Source: Tepidicaulis sp002389665
GTDB taxonomy: Bacteria > Pseudomonadota > Alphaproteobacteria > Parvibaculales > Parvibaculaceae
Reading direction: 5' to 3'
DNA length: 64,000 bases
Assembly: GCF_965222285.1 (NCBI RefSeq)
Contig: NZ_OZ244942.1
Coordinates: forward strand, 3,038,001 to 3,102,000
In this document: positions 15,438 through 22,957 of the stretch, piece after piece
Layout: each line of letters starts with the position of its first letter
Position numbering within the stretch: the stretch's first letter is position 1
The notes under the pieces: model-generated
Databases searched by the model: none
What the model was told of the DNA's origin: nothing
What the model saw: the letters and a program-made list of their open reading frames with translations, nothing else
Program-made: the position numbers and the translations under genes

Positions 15438-16574
15438 ATGGACCTGCTTTTAAGCATACTCACGCTTTTGACCGTCCTTGCCGCTGCCCTGCAGCTCACG
15501 CGGTCATCCGCCTGGTGGATCAGGGCGCTGGATTTTCCGCTCGCCCAGTTCGCGGCCTGGACGGGACTGTTGCTGCTTGCCCGCTGTCTCGTGCTGCCGG
15601 AAACGGCCTGGCGCTTTGCGCTGGAAACAAGCCTGCTGATCCTCATTCTTGCGGCGCTTCTGCGGCGCATCTGGCCTTATACGCCGCTTCATGCCCGCGA
15701 GACCCGCCGTGCCGAGGACCCGCCTGCCAATACGCGTCTGCGTCTTCTCATCTCCAATGTGCTGATGACGAATAGAAATGCCGCCCCTCTTATAGAGGCC
15801 GTAAAAAGAGAAGCGCCGGACGTGCTCATCGCGCTTGAAACGGATACCTGGTGGCAAAGCCAGCTCGATACGCTGGACCCCTCCTACCCCCATACGCTGA
15901 AATGCCCGCTCGATAATCTTTACGGCATGCATATCTATTCGCGCCTGCCGCTGGGCGAAGCGCATATCGATTACCTCATCGAAGAAGACATTCCCTCGAT
16001 GCATGTCTGCCTGCGTCTGGGCAATGGCCGGGGCGTGCGCCTTCATGCGCTGCACCCAAGACCGCCGGGCCCGGAAGGCAATGACACATCGGGCGAGCGG
16101 GACGCGGAGCTGATCGTCGTCGCCAAAGCCGTGCGCGGCCATAAAGAACCCGTCATCGTGGCCGGCGATCTCAATGATGTGGCCTGGTCGCCCACCACGC
16201 GGCTTTTCCGCAAAATCAGCCAGTTGCTCGACCCGCGCATCGGGCGGGGTCCGGCACCGACGTTTCCGGCGGCCTATCCGTTCTTACGCTGGCCGCTCGA
16301 TCATCTGTTCCACTCGGCCGACTTCAGCCTTGTAGAACTGAAGCGCCTCGGCCCCATCGGCTCCGACCATCTGCCCATTCTTGTCGATCTTGCTCTGAAC
16401 GAGGAGACCCGCCCAGACCAGACCCGCACCGCCATCGCCGAAGAAGAAGACCGTGCCTGGGCCCGGCAGATCGTGCGGCAGGAAGATGTGTCCGCCGCCG
16501 ACGTTCCCGAACCGGATACGGCGCCCGGAAACACGAAAAAGCCGGACCCCGTTTCAGGGCCCGGCTCCGGATAG
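15438..16574 (+). CDS. Membrane-anchored endonuclease/exonuclease/phosphatase-family protein
   Basis: 378 residues. Three N-terminal hydrophobic helices (residues 1-22, 30-52 and 60-80) anchor a C-terminal EEP domain from about 100. EEP motifs in order: LLISNVLMTNR (metal-binding Asn), IALETD (Glu), LHALHPRPPG (His), VAGDLNDVAW (Asp/Asn) and GSDHLPILV (Asp-His). Homologous bacterial proteins act as phosphodiesterases or nucleases of uncertain substrate. The tail after 330 is charged and proline-rich, likely flexible. No signal of operon structure with its neighbours, which are on the other strand or distant. Confidence 0.86.
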   Translation: MDLLLSILTLLTVLAAALQLTRSSAWWIRALDFPLAQFAAWTGLLLLARCLVLPETAWRFALETSLLILILAALLRRIWPYTPLHARETRRAEDPPANTRLRLLISNVLMTNRNAAPLIEAVKREAPDVLIALETDTWWQSQLDTLDPSYPHTLKCPLDNLYGMHIYSRLPLGEAHIDYLIEEDIPSMHVCLRLGNGRGVRLHALHPRPPGPEGNDTSGERDAELIVVAKAVRGHKEPVIVAGDLNDVAWSPTTRLFRKISQLLDPRIGRGPAPTFPAAYPFLRWPLDHLFHSADFSLVELKRLGPIGSDHLPILVDLALNEETRPDQTRTAIAEEEDRAWARQIVRQEDVSAADVPEPDTAPGNTKKPDPVSGPGSG

Positions 16575-16608
16575 GCTGCCAACTCAGTTGGTTGTCAGCC
16601 CGGCTCGT

Positions 16609-17031
16609 TTAAGCTGATTTGAACAGCTTCACATCGAGCGCCCACTTATCCTCGTCCTTGAAGGCCATCAGCGCCACGGTCGCCGAGACGACGCAGAGCG
16701 AGGGGAAGAAGAGGATATTCACCGCCTCACGCCCGAAAATCAGGCCGAGCGGATCGACCAGCGAAGGCCAGATCGCCGCCGCGCCGAGCGCCAGCGAGAT
16801 GAACTGAGCGGGATAAGCGATGGAGCGCAAAAGGCCCAGAATCACGCAGAGCGCCAGCAGCGTCTGGCCGGTGCCGAGCACATATTGCAGCGTCTCGTTG
16901 CTCAACAGCCCGCCATAATATTTGTCCGAAACGCCGATCGCCTCCTTGGTCGCGCCGAGCCGCACGATCGCCCAGATCAACAGCAAAAGCCCCGTCGACA
17001 GACGCAGCAGCAACAAAGATAGTGGTTTCAT
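16609..17031 (-). CDS. DoxX-like four-helix membrane protein
   Basis: 140-residue hydrophobic protein with four predicted helices: LLLLRLSTGLLLLIWAIVRL, YVLGTGQTLLALCVILGLL, PAQFISLALGAAAIWPSL and VNILFFPSLCVVSATVALMA. Size and topology fit the DoxX/DoxD-like superfamily. The N-terminus starts at 17031 with GAGGGG 8 nt upstream. Function unknown; stands alone between two plus-strand genes. Confidence 0.6.
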   Translation of the reverse strand: MKPLSLLLLRLSTGLLLLIWAIVRLGATKEAIGVSDKYYGGLLSNETLQYVLGTGQTLLALCVILGLLRSIAYPAQFISLALGAAAIWPSLVDPLGLIFGREAVNILFFPSLCVVSATVALMAFKDEDKWALDVKLFKSA

Positions 17032-17244
17032 TCTATGCCCCTCATGGAATCGGGCGCCGCAGCGCCCTTGAACCGAAGGGGATAAAGTGGGCACGGCCCC
17101 GCCTTGCCGCCAGCCACGTTTTTGTGAGGCCCATTTGCGAGACCAGCCGAATATCGGCCCTGCCGCCGATTTGCCGCAAGGGAGCTGGCGGGATATATAC
17201 CCGGCAATCTGTCCTTCTCTTCAGCAAATGGGGCCTGCCCAGCC

Positions 17245-18909
17245 ATGACCGCATCCGTGATTTTGCCCGACCTGACCCGCCTTCTTGCAGCGGGCAGCCA
17301 AGAAGCCGAAAAAATGCTGGCGGCGGCGCGGCGCGGCGTGTTCGACCTCGTGGCCGTGGACGGCAAACCGGACCGGGCAAAACTCGATGAAGAACAATTT
17401 GCCTGCCACGGCCTTGCCTGGCTCGCGACTTATGTGGAAGCGCTGCGCCAGCTTCACGCCTATGCCGCGCGCATGGAAGAAGAAGGCCGCTTCGGCGAGA
17501 TCGAGCAGCTTCTTGTGCAGATCGGGGCCGGGGAATATCTCAACCAGATCTCCGGCGGCATCCAGATGAACCAGACGGAGATCGTGCGCCCGCACGATCT
17601 TCACATTCCAGATGACGTGCATGCCGCCTTCCATACGAAAGACGTGCGCGCACTTTGCGTGGAAGGCAATACGCCTGCCGTGCGCGCGCGCCTTGCCCAA
17701 CTCATGGCCGAACAGGCGGGCACGGCGAGCTTCGGCGATAGCGGCCTCGATGAAACGCTGAGCCAGATCCGCGAGCAGATGCGCCGCTTTGCCGACGAAA
17801 AAGTGCTGCCCCATGCCCATCAATGGCATCTCGACAATGCCTATATCCCGCTCGATGTGATTGCGGAAATGTCCGAGCTTGGCGTGTTCGGCCTCACCAT
17901 CCCGGAAGAATTCGGCGGGCTGGGCCTCGGCAAGGAAAGCATGTGCGTCGTCTCCGAAGAACTTTCGCGCGGCTATATCGGGGTGGGCTCGCTCGGCACG
18001 CGTTCGGAAATCGCCGCCGAGCTCATTCTGGGCGGCGGCACGGACGAGCAGAAAAACCACTGGCTGCCGAAAATCGCCTCCGGCGAGATTCTGCCCACCG
18101 CCGTTTTCACAGAGCCTAATACCGGCTCCGACCTTGCCTCGCTGCGCACGCGCGGCAAGAAAGACGGTGATGTTTACAAGATCACCGGCAACAAGACCTG
18201 GATCACCCATGCCGCCCGCGCCGATGTCATGACGCTGCTGGCGCGCACCAATGACGCGCCGGGCTATAAGGGCCTGTCCATGCTGCTGGCGGAAAAGCCG
18301 CGCGGCGATGACGATGAACCCTTCCCCGCCAAAGGCATGAGCGGCGGCGAGATCGAAGTGCTGGGCTACCGCGGCATGAAGGAATTCGAGATCGGCTTCG
18401 ATGATTTCGAGGTGAAGGCGGAAAATCTCTTAGGCGGGGCGGAAGGCCAGGGCTTCAAACAGCTCATGGTGACGTTCGAAAGCGCGCGCATTCAAACCGC
18501 CGCCCGCGCCATCGGCGTGGCTCAAAGTGCGCTGGAAATCGGCCTGCAATATGCGCAGGAGCGCCAGCAGTTCGGCAAGGCGATCTTCTCCTTCCCGCGC
18601 GTCTTCACGAAACTTGCGCTGATGGCGGCGGAAATTCTGATCGCCCGCCAGCTCACTTATTTTGCCGCGCGCGAAAAGGATGAGGGCCGGCGCTGCGATC
18701 TGGAAGCGGGCATGGCAAAGCTGCTCGGCGCGCGCGTTGCCTGGGCGGCAGCGGACAATGCGCTGCAAATCCATGGCGGCAACGGCTTCGCGCTCGAATA
18801 CCCGATCAGCCGCGTCCTCTGCGATGCCCGCATCCTCAATATCTTCGAAGGGGCCGCGGAAATTCAGGCCCAAGTCATCGCCCGCCGCCTTCTCGACGGG
18901 GTGAACTGA
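17245..18909 (+). CDS. mcd: (2S)-methylsuccinyl-CoA dehydrogenase
   Basis: 554-residue flavoprotein oxidising (2S)-methylsuccinyl-CoA to mesaconyl-CoA, the step after Ecm. An N-terminal extension of about 160 residues (VILPDLTRLLAAGSQEAEKM onward) precedes the usual acyl-CoA dehydrogenase fold; this extension and a total near 550 residues distinguish Mcd from ordinary 380-residue members. Acyl-CoA dehydrogenase blocks: FTEPNTGSDLASLRTR, GNKTWITHAARAD, YAQERQQFGKAI and LQIHGGNGFALEYPISR. The catalytic base is expected at Glu535 in IFEGAAEIQ. Electrons would pass to EtfAB, encoded 8 kb downstream. Substrate assignment rests on the extension and the neighbouring ecm. Confidence 0.9.
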   Translation: MTASVILPDLTRLLAAGSQEAEKMLAAARRGVFDLVAVDGKPDRAKLDEEQFACHGLAWLATYVEALRQLHAYAARMEEEGRFGEIEQLLVQIGAGEYLNQISGGIQMNQTEIVRPHDLHIPDDVHAAFHTKDVRALCVEGNTPAVRARLAQLMAEQAGTASFGDSGLDETLSQIREQMRRFADEKVLPHAHQWHLDNAYIPLDVIAEMSELGVFGLTIPEEFGGLGLGKESMCVVSEELSRGYIGVGSLGTRSEIAAELILGGGTDEQKNHWLPKIASGEILPTAVFTEPNTGSDLASLRTRGKKDGDVYKITGNKTWITHAARADVMTLLARTNDAPGYKGLSMLLAEKPRGDDDEPFPAKGMSGGEIEVLGYRGMKEFEIGFDDFEVKAENLLGGAEGQGFKQLMVTFESARIQTAARAIGVAQSALEIGLQYAQERQQFGKAIFSFPRVFTKLALMAAEILIARQLTYFAAREKDEGRRCDLEAGMAKLLGARVAWAAADNALQIHGGNGFALEYPISRVLCDARILNIFEGAAEIQAQVIARRLLDGVN

Positions 18910-18971
18910 GCACGGCGCTGAAATCGGTCCTGTTCGAAAGCTGCCCGCCGGGATAGGCTCGCGCCAAAACA

Positions 18972-19007
18972 GGTCTGGCGGATAGGGCGGGTCTGGCGGA
19001 TAGCAGC
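18972..19007. repeat. Two-copy 18-bp tandem repeat
   Basis: Two adjacent 18-bp units beginning GGTCTGGCGGATAG, differing only in the last 4 bases, in the short gap between mcd and the alpha/beta hydrolase gene. Probably a slippage product; no function seen. Confidence 0.55.
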
Positions 19008-19021
19008 GGGCGGAACATTTC

Positions 19022-20071
19022 ATGCGGAAAACAATCTGGGCGTTGGGCGGCACGGCCCTTTTTCTCGGCCTTCTCTGGACCGGGATCTTTCTTGTCTATA
19101 TGCCCTCCCAGCTTGCGGTCGTTGCCCGCCAGCCCATCACCGAAACCCCGCGCGCCGTCGGCCTCGACTTCGAAGAAGCCGTGGTGGAACCGGAAGATGC
19201 CCCGCTCAAGCTGCGCGGCTGGTGGATGCCTGCAGGTGCTCCACAAGCCGGGCTTCTGGCCATTCACGGTGCCGGCGGCACGCGCGAGATGCGCGCCACC
19301 AAAGGCCTTGGCATTTACAAGGACATGAACGCGCGTGGCTTTTCCATTCTTGCCATCGATCTGCGCAATCACGGCCAGTCGGATGGGGACGGCACGGGCC
19401 GCTTCGAGCTCGGACTGAAAGAACGCCATGATGTGCGCGCGGGCCTTGCTGCCCTCAAAGCGCGCCTGCCCGGCAAGCCGCTTTATGCCTTCGGTCTTTC
19501 CATGGGCGGGGCCTCGCTCATTCATGCGCTGACCGATGAGGAGATGGGAGGCGCGCTGACCGAAGATTTGGAAGGGCTGATCCTGCTCGACCCGCTGCTC
19601 GATTATGAAAGCGCGACGCGCGCCGGCACCTATGCGGTGACGGGCATTCCAGGGGCAATGGCAGGGCCCGCCATCTGGACGGCGGAACGGTTCTACGATT
19701 TTCCCGGAAAAGCCGACCGCCCGCTGGAGCGCGCCTCACACGTAAACCTGCCGATCCTGATCCTTCAGGATGCGGGCGATCCCGTGACCCAGCGCCCCTT
19801 CGCCGAAGAATTCACCCGCCTCAACAAACAAACGAAGCTCTGGCTCGCGCCGGACGTGCCGGCCGACCACCCGGCCATGGGCCCCGCCGGGCGCTGGGGC
19901 ACCCATGGGCGCGCTTATCTGCTGCACCCGGAAGCCACGATGCATCAGATCGATCTCTTTCTGGCGGCAACCGGTCACGGCGACCGGCAAACGGCAGAAC
20001 AAGCAGCTGGTCAGGCGGCCAATCAGGCCGCCAATCAGGCTGCAGGGGCGCCTGCCACAGCCGCGCCATAA
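19022..20071 (+). CDS. Alpha/beta-hydrolase with N-terminal anchor
   Basis: 349-residue serine hydrolase. An N-terminal hydrophobic helix (ALGGTALFLGLLWTGIFLVY) is a membrane anchor or signal. The oxyanion region is LLAIHGAGGTREM, the nucleophile elbow GLSMGG (LYAFGLSMGGASLIH) gives the catalytic Ser, and an acid/His pair is expected at ILILQDAGDPVT and the late THGRAYLLHPE. The last 25 residues are an Ala/Gln/Asn-rich low-complexity tail built from a repeated AANQ unit, encoded by 12-bp direct repeats near 20013-20040. Substrate unknown. Confidence 0.82.
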   Translation: MRKTIWALGGTALFLGLLWTGIFLVYMPSQLAVVARQPITETPRAVGLDFEEAVVEPEDAPLKLRGWWMPAGAPQAGLLAIHGAGGTREMRATKGLGIYKDMNARGFSILAIDLRNHGQSDGDGTGRFELGLKERHDVRAGLAALKARLPGKPLYAFGLSMGGASLIHALTDEEMGGALTEDLEGLILLDPLLDYESATRAGTYAVTGIPGAMAGPAIWTAERFYDFPGKADRPLERASHVNLPILILQDAGDPVTQRPFAEEFTRLNKQTKLWLAPDVPADHPAMGPAGRWGTHGRAYLLHPEATMHQIDLFLAATGHGDRQTAEQAAGQAANQAANQAAGAPATAAP

Positions 20072-20127
20072 AGCCCTGCCATGAGAGCAGGTCTCGACAC
20101 GCTTCCTCACGCAACTAGATCAAATCC

Positions 20128-20319
20128 ATGACAGACATTTTCGACTATCTCATTCCTCTTTCTCTCGCCGCCGTGCTGGTCGTTCTTCTGGCCGGGCTTT
20201 GGAACATGATGCGCGGCGGCTCCGCCTCGCGCTCCCAGACCCTGATGCGCTGGCGAGTCGGGCTGCAATTCGCAGCCATTTGCGTACTGATGGCGGCATT
20301 TTACTTCACAGCAGCGTGA
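20128..20319 (+). CDS. HIG1-domain (twin transmembrane) small protein
   Basis: 63 residues with two transmembrane helices (IPLSLAAVLVVLLAGLWNMM and LQFAAICVLMAAFYFTAA) joined by a basic loop carrying SQTLMRWRVGLQ. This hairpin with the MRWR-G-Q element is the HIG1_N (PF04588) pattern. Mitochondrial HIG1 proteins associate with cytochrome oxidase and alphaproteobacterial relatives are thought to do the same. Complete and normal in size. It follows the hydrolase gene by 56 bp. Confidence 0.82.
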   Translation: MTDIFDYLIPLSLAAVLVVLLAGLWNMMRGGSASRSQTLMRWRVGLQFAAICVLMAAFYFTAA

Positions 20320-20484
20320 GATACCGCCCGCCGCTGCGCCCCCGCCGTTCCGATCTGATGCAGATAAGCAACGCCCCCCGGGAAACCGACCGTTCCCCCT
20401 CGCACTTGCTTTGGACAAGCCCCTCCCGTAACCATTATTAACTCCTCAATTCCCTTCCTTCAGATAGGATGGGCTTAGGAATTG

Positions 20485-20537
20485 ATGCGCTTTACTGGGG
20501 AAGCGCAGTCATGATTTTACGAAGGGGGCTCCCGTGA
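20485..20537 (+). other. Two chained mini-ORFs leading into the PagL-like gene
   Basis: ATG at 20485 opens a 9-codon frame whose TGA overlaps a second ATG (20511) as ATGA; that second frame has 8 codons and its TGA overlaps the PagL-like GTG start as GTGA. Such an arrangement could couple translation through the leader, but short frames like these also occur by chance. Confidence 0.25.
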
Positions 20538-21079
20538 TCCTTAGAAAGACCCTTGCTTGCGCCATGCTCTTTGCGACCCTTGGCGCTGTCCCAGCATTTG
20601 CCGCAGAAGACTCGATCGTCGACGAAGTGCGCCTCGGCGTGATGGACCATGAACTGTCCTTGTTCCGTGACGACACGGACGAAGACGGCGTCGACATCAA
20701 CGGCGAAGTGCTGTTCACCTCGCCGGACTGGCTGGAATGGGCCGGTTCTCCGCGCCCCCATCTCGGCGCGACGATCGCCACCCATAACGACACCACGAGC
20801 TTCATCTATACGGGCCTTGCCTGGGACTGGAACTTCTGGGGTCCGCTTTTCGTGGAAGGCGCGTTCGGCGCGGCTCTGCATGACGGCGAAACGGGCACCT
20901 CCACGCAGCAGAACGAACTCGGCTGCGCCTGGGCGTTCCATGAAAGCGCTTCGCTGGGTTACAACCTGACCGACAATCACCGCCTGATGCTGACGCTGGA
21001 GCACATCTCCAACGCAAGCCTGTGCGATGACAATGAAGGCCTGACGAATATCGGCGTCCGCTACGGCTACCGCTTCTAA
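20534..21079 (+). CDS. PagL-type lipid A 3-O-deacylase (acyloxyacyl hydrolase)
   Basis: 181-residue outer-membrane beta-barrel enzyme removing the 3-O acyl chain of lipid A. Signal peptide MILRKTLACAMLFATLGAVP ends near AFAA. The barrel strands alternate (GATIATHNDTTSFIYTG, WNFWGPLFVEGAFGA), and the PagL catalytic triad is intact: His157 and Ser159 in LEHISNAS and Glu168 in DDNEG. It ends with an aromatic residue (YGYRF), the outer-membrane sorting signal. Start is GTG at 20534 with AAGGGGG about 6 nt upstream. A rho-independent terminator follows at 21103, so it is the end of its transcript. Confidence 0.88.
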   Translation: MILRKTLACAMLFATLGAVPAFAAEDSIVDEVRLGVMDHELSLFRDDTDEDGVDINGEVLFTSPDWLEWAGSPRPHLGATIATHNDTTSFIYTGLAWDWNFWGPLFVEGAFGAALHDGETGTSTQQNELGCAWAFHESASLGYNLTDNHRLMLTLEHISNASLCDDNEGLTNIGVRYGYRF

Positions 21080-21102
21080 GCCGGACGGAAATAGATTTCG
21101 AG

Positions 21103-21127
21103 AAACGGGGCTTCGGCCCCGTTTTTT
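21103..21127 (+). terminator. Rho-independent terminator after the PagL-like gene
   Basis: Stem AAACGGGGC with its complement around a TTCG loop, followed by a run of T. 23 bp after the stop codon. Strong textbook form. Confidence 0.9.
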
Positions 21128-21221
21128 ATTGCCTAAAGCCCGGGCTGGACCTTTTTAAATTATCGTTTTACAGAAATTTATTTCTGTATTATGGATTCCC
21201 TTGAACCCAAGGGAGAGATCC

Positions 21222-21752
21222 ATGACCGACCGCACCCGCCGCATTACCGTCCTCAGCGCCGTCACCAAACATCTCTGCAGTTTCCTTTTGATCGCCCTGC
21301 CTCTCGGCCTTGCCGCCTTCTGGCTGGTCTTCGCCGAGCCCGATCCCGCCCGTTTCGGCCCGGGCTTTGCCATGGGTCCCGATACGCCACTGGAACGAGG
21401 CCTCGGCCTTGGCCTCTCGCTGATCCCGCTTGCCATCGCTCTTTTCGCGCTCATCAATCTGCGCCGGCTTTTCAGCTTCTATGCGGCAGGGGTCTATTTC
21501 ACGCCCGCCACCGTGCGCTGCTTCACGAACATGGCCTGGGCGCTTGTCGCGGCAACGCCGGCGGGCATCCTGACGGGCGCGGCGCTTTCCGTCGCCCTTT
21601 CCTATGACAATCCGGCCGGCCAGCGGGAGCTGGCCATCTCTCTTTCCTCCGCCCAGCTCACCATGCTTCTGACCGGCATCGTGCTCCTGGTCATTTCCTG
21701 GGTCATGGCCGATGCCGTGCGCCTTCAGGAAGAAAACGCCGCCTTCGTCTAA
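21222..21752 (+). CDS. DUF2975 membrane protein
   Basis: 176-residue membrane protein with four hydrophobic segments: FLLIALPLGLAAFWLVF, LGLSLIPLAIALFALINL, MAWALVAATPAGILTGAALS and LTMLLTGIVLLVISWVMA. Family marks are LRRLFSFYAAGVYFTPATVR after helix 2 and the C-terminal VMADAVRLQEENAAFV, both typical of DUF2975 (PF11188). The start at 21222 follows GGGAGA by 5 nt. As in many bacteria the next gene, 9 bp on, is a small XRE/Cro-type regulator; the pair is a recurrent unit of unknown function. Confidence 0.85.
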   Translation: MTDRTRRITVLSAVTKHLCSFLLIALPLGLAAFWLVFAEPDPARFGPGFAMGPDTPLERGLGLGLSLIPLAIALFALINLRRLFSFYAAGVYFTPATVRCFTNMAWALVAATPAGILTGAALSVALSYDNPAGQRELAISLSSAQLTMLLTGIVLLVISWVMADAVRLQEENAAFV

Positions 21753-21761
21753 GGACCTTCC

Positions 21762-22007
21762 ATGCCCATCACCGTTACGCTGGACGTCATGCTGGCCCGC
21801 CGGAAAATGCGCTCCAAAGAACTTGCTCAAGAGATCGGCATTACCGAGGCCAATCTCTCGCTTCTGAAATCGGGCAAGGTGAAAGGTGTGCGCTTTGAAA
21901 CACTGGAGGCGATTTGCCGGGCGCTCGCCTGCCAGCCTGGCGACCTTCTCGTCTACGAGCCCTCGAACGGCCCGCCTTCACCTCTTGGCAGGGAGGCGGC
22001 GGAATGA
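21762..22007 (+). CDS. XRE-family (YozG-like) helix-turn-helix regulator
   Basis: 81-residue Cro/C1-type protein consisting almost only of the DNA-binding domain: LDVMLARRKMRSKELAQEIG, ITEANLSLLKSGKVKGVRF and LEAICRALACQPGDLLVY. This YozG-type regulator typically accompanies a DUF2975 membrane protein, as here. It overlaps the lipoprotein gene by 4 bp (ATGA). Confidence 0.9.
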   Translation: MPITVTLDVMLARRKMRSKELAQEIGITEANLSLLKSGKVKGVRFETLEAICRALACQPGDLLVYEPSNGPPSPLGREAAE

Positions 22008-22192
22008 GACAGGCGCTCTTCATTCTCCTTGCCGCCGCTCTGCTCACCGCCTGCAGCCAGGCCGCGCGGGAGAGATTCGCCCGCGATCTTTGCCAGAATG
22101 CGCCCAATTGCACCGCTTATGACAAGGACGGCAAGCCGGTGAGCAACAAGGATTTTTGCGTCGGACGGCAGGTTTGCCGGGGCGTGCCTTAA
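22004..22192 (+). CDS. Small lipoprotein
   Basis: 62 residues: short signal peptide with a lipobox (ALFILLAAALLTACSQ, acylated Cys18), then a 45-residue mature part with four further cysteines (DLCQNAPNC, DFCVGRQVC) that could form two disulfides. The ATG at 22004 overlaps the regulator stop, and GGAGG lies about 6 nt upstream, so it is translationally coupled to the DUF2975/XRE pair. Unknown function. Confidence 0.75.
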   Translation: MRQALFILLAAALLTACSQAARERFARDLCQNAPNCTAYDKDGKPVSNKDFCVGRQVCRGVP

Positions 22193-22207
22193 GCGCCCCC
22201 CAAAAAC

Positions 22208-22229
22208 TCGCATGATGATCATCATGCGA
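22208..22229. promoter_or_regulatory. 22-bp perfect palindrome, candidate TetR operator
   Basis: Half-site TCGCATGATGA followed directly by its exact reverse complement, 55 bp before the TetR-family start codon and immediately upstream of a TTGACG (22232-22237) that could serve as -35. A perfect uninterrupted 22-bp dyad is typical in size for a TetR dimer site. It may control both the regulator and the dehalogenase gene behind it. Confidence 0.6.
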
Positions 22230-22284
22230 ATGTTGACGCGGCAGGCGCCGCCCATTAGCGTCTCTTCTCTCAAAGGGGGGAGAG

Positions 22285-22896
22285 ATGAACGCAAAACAGC
22301 ACAAGCCGTCCGGCAAACGGGCCGAAAGCAAGGATGAGAGCCGGCAGCGGATTCTCGCAGCCGCCGCCGACATGCTGCGCGAGGAAGGGGGCGGCAGCTT
22401 TTCCGTCGCCGATGTCATGGCCCGCGCAGGCCTGACCCACGGCGCCTTCTATTCTCACTTCCCCGACAAAGACGCGCTGATCGAAGCGGCCTTCCGCGCC
22501 GCCTTCAATTACCGGGAAAGCTGGCTTGCCGCTGCCGAAGGCGCGCCCGCGCATGAACGCGTGCCGCGCCTCCTTGAAGGCTACCTCAACGCCAAGCACC
22601 GCGACCGCCCGGCGGCCGGCTGCGCCTTTGCTGCTTGTGCCCAGGAATTTGCCCATGGCACCGCCGCCCAGCGCGGCGCTTTTGCCGATGAGATCGAAAC
22701 CACGCTCAGCCGGCTCACCGCCTTGCTCGCAGGTAAAGACGGCAACACCGATACAGCTGCCTGCGAGAGCGAAGTGATCGGCCTTCTCAGCTTGTGCGTC
22801 GGGGCCATGAGCCTTGCCCGCGCCGTGGAGGATCCCGCCCTTTCAAACCGCATTCTGGAAGCGGCCTTGAATTACGGCCGCAGGCAGGCCGCCTGA
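22285..22896 (+). CDS. TetR/AcrR-family regulator beside haloalkane dehalogenase
   Basis: 203-residue regulator. HTH at about residues 20-65: ILAAAADMLREEGGGSFSVA, DVMARAGLTHGAFYSHFPDK. The C-terminal part (RPAAGCAFAACAQEFAHG, LLSLCVGAMSLARAV) resembles the TetR_C AefR/YbiH-like subgroup with a cysteine-bearing pocket region, a group that often senses small hydrophobic or electrophilic compounds. The dehalogenase gene follows 61 bp downstream on the same strand, so it is the obvious target. A perfect palindrome upstream is a likely operator. Confidence 0.9.
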   Translation: MNAKQHKPSGKRAESKDESRQRILAAAADMLREEGGGSFSVADVMARAGLTHGAFYSHFPDKDALIEAAFRAAFNYRESWLAAAEGAPAHERVPRLLEGYLNAKHRDRPAAGCAFAACAQEFAHGTAAQRGAFADEIETTLSRLTALLAGKDGNTDTAACESEVIGLLSLCVGAMSLARAVEDPALSNRILEAALNYGRRQAA

Positions 22897-22957
22897 ACAC
22901 ATCTTTCGACGACAACTAAAAACAAAAAGACACCGGCAAGAAAAGACAGGAAAAAGA

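Noticed and set aside
16583..16600. Small dyad CCAAC/GTTGG after the EEP-family gene as a terminator
   Set aside because: Stem of only 5 bp and no T-run on either strand.
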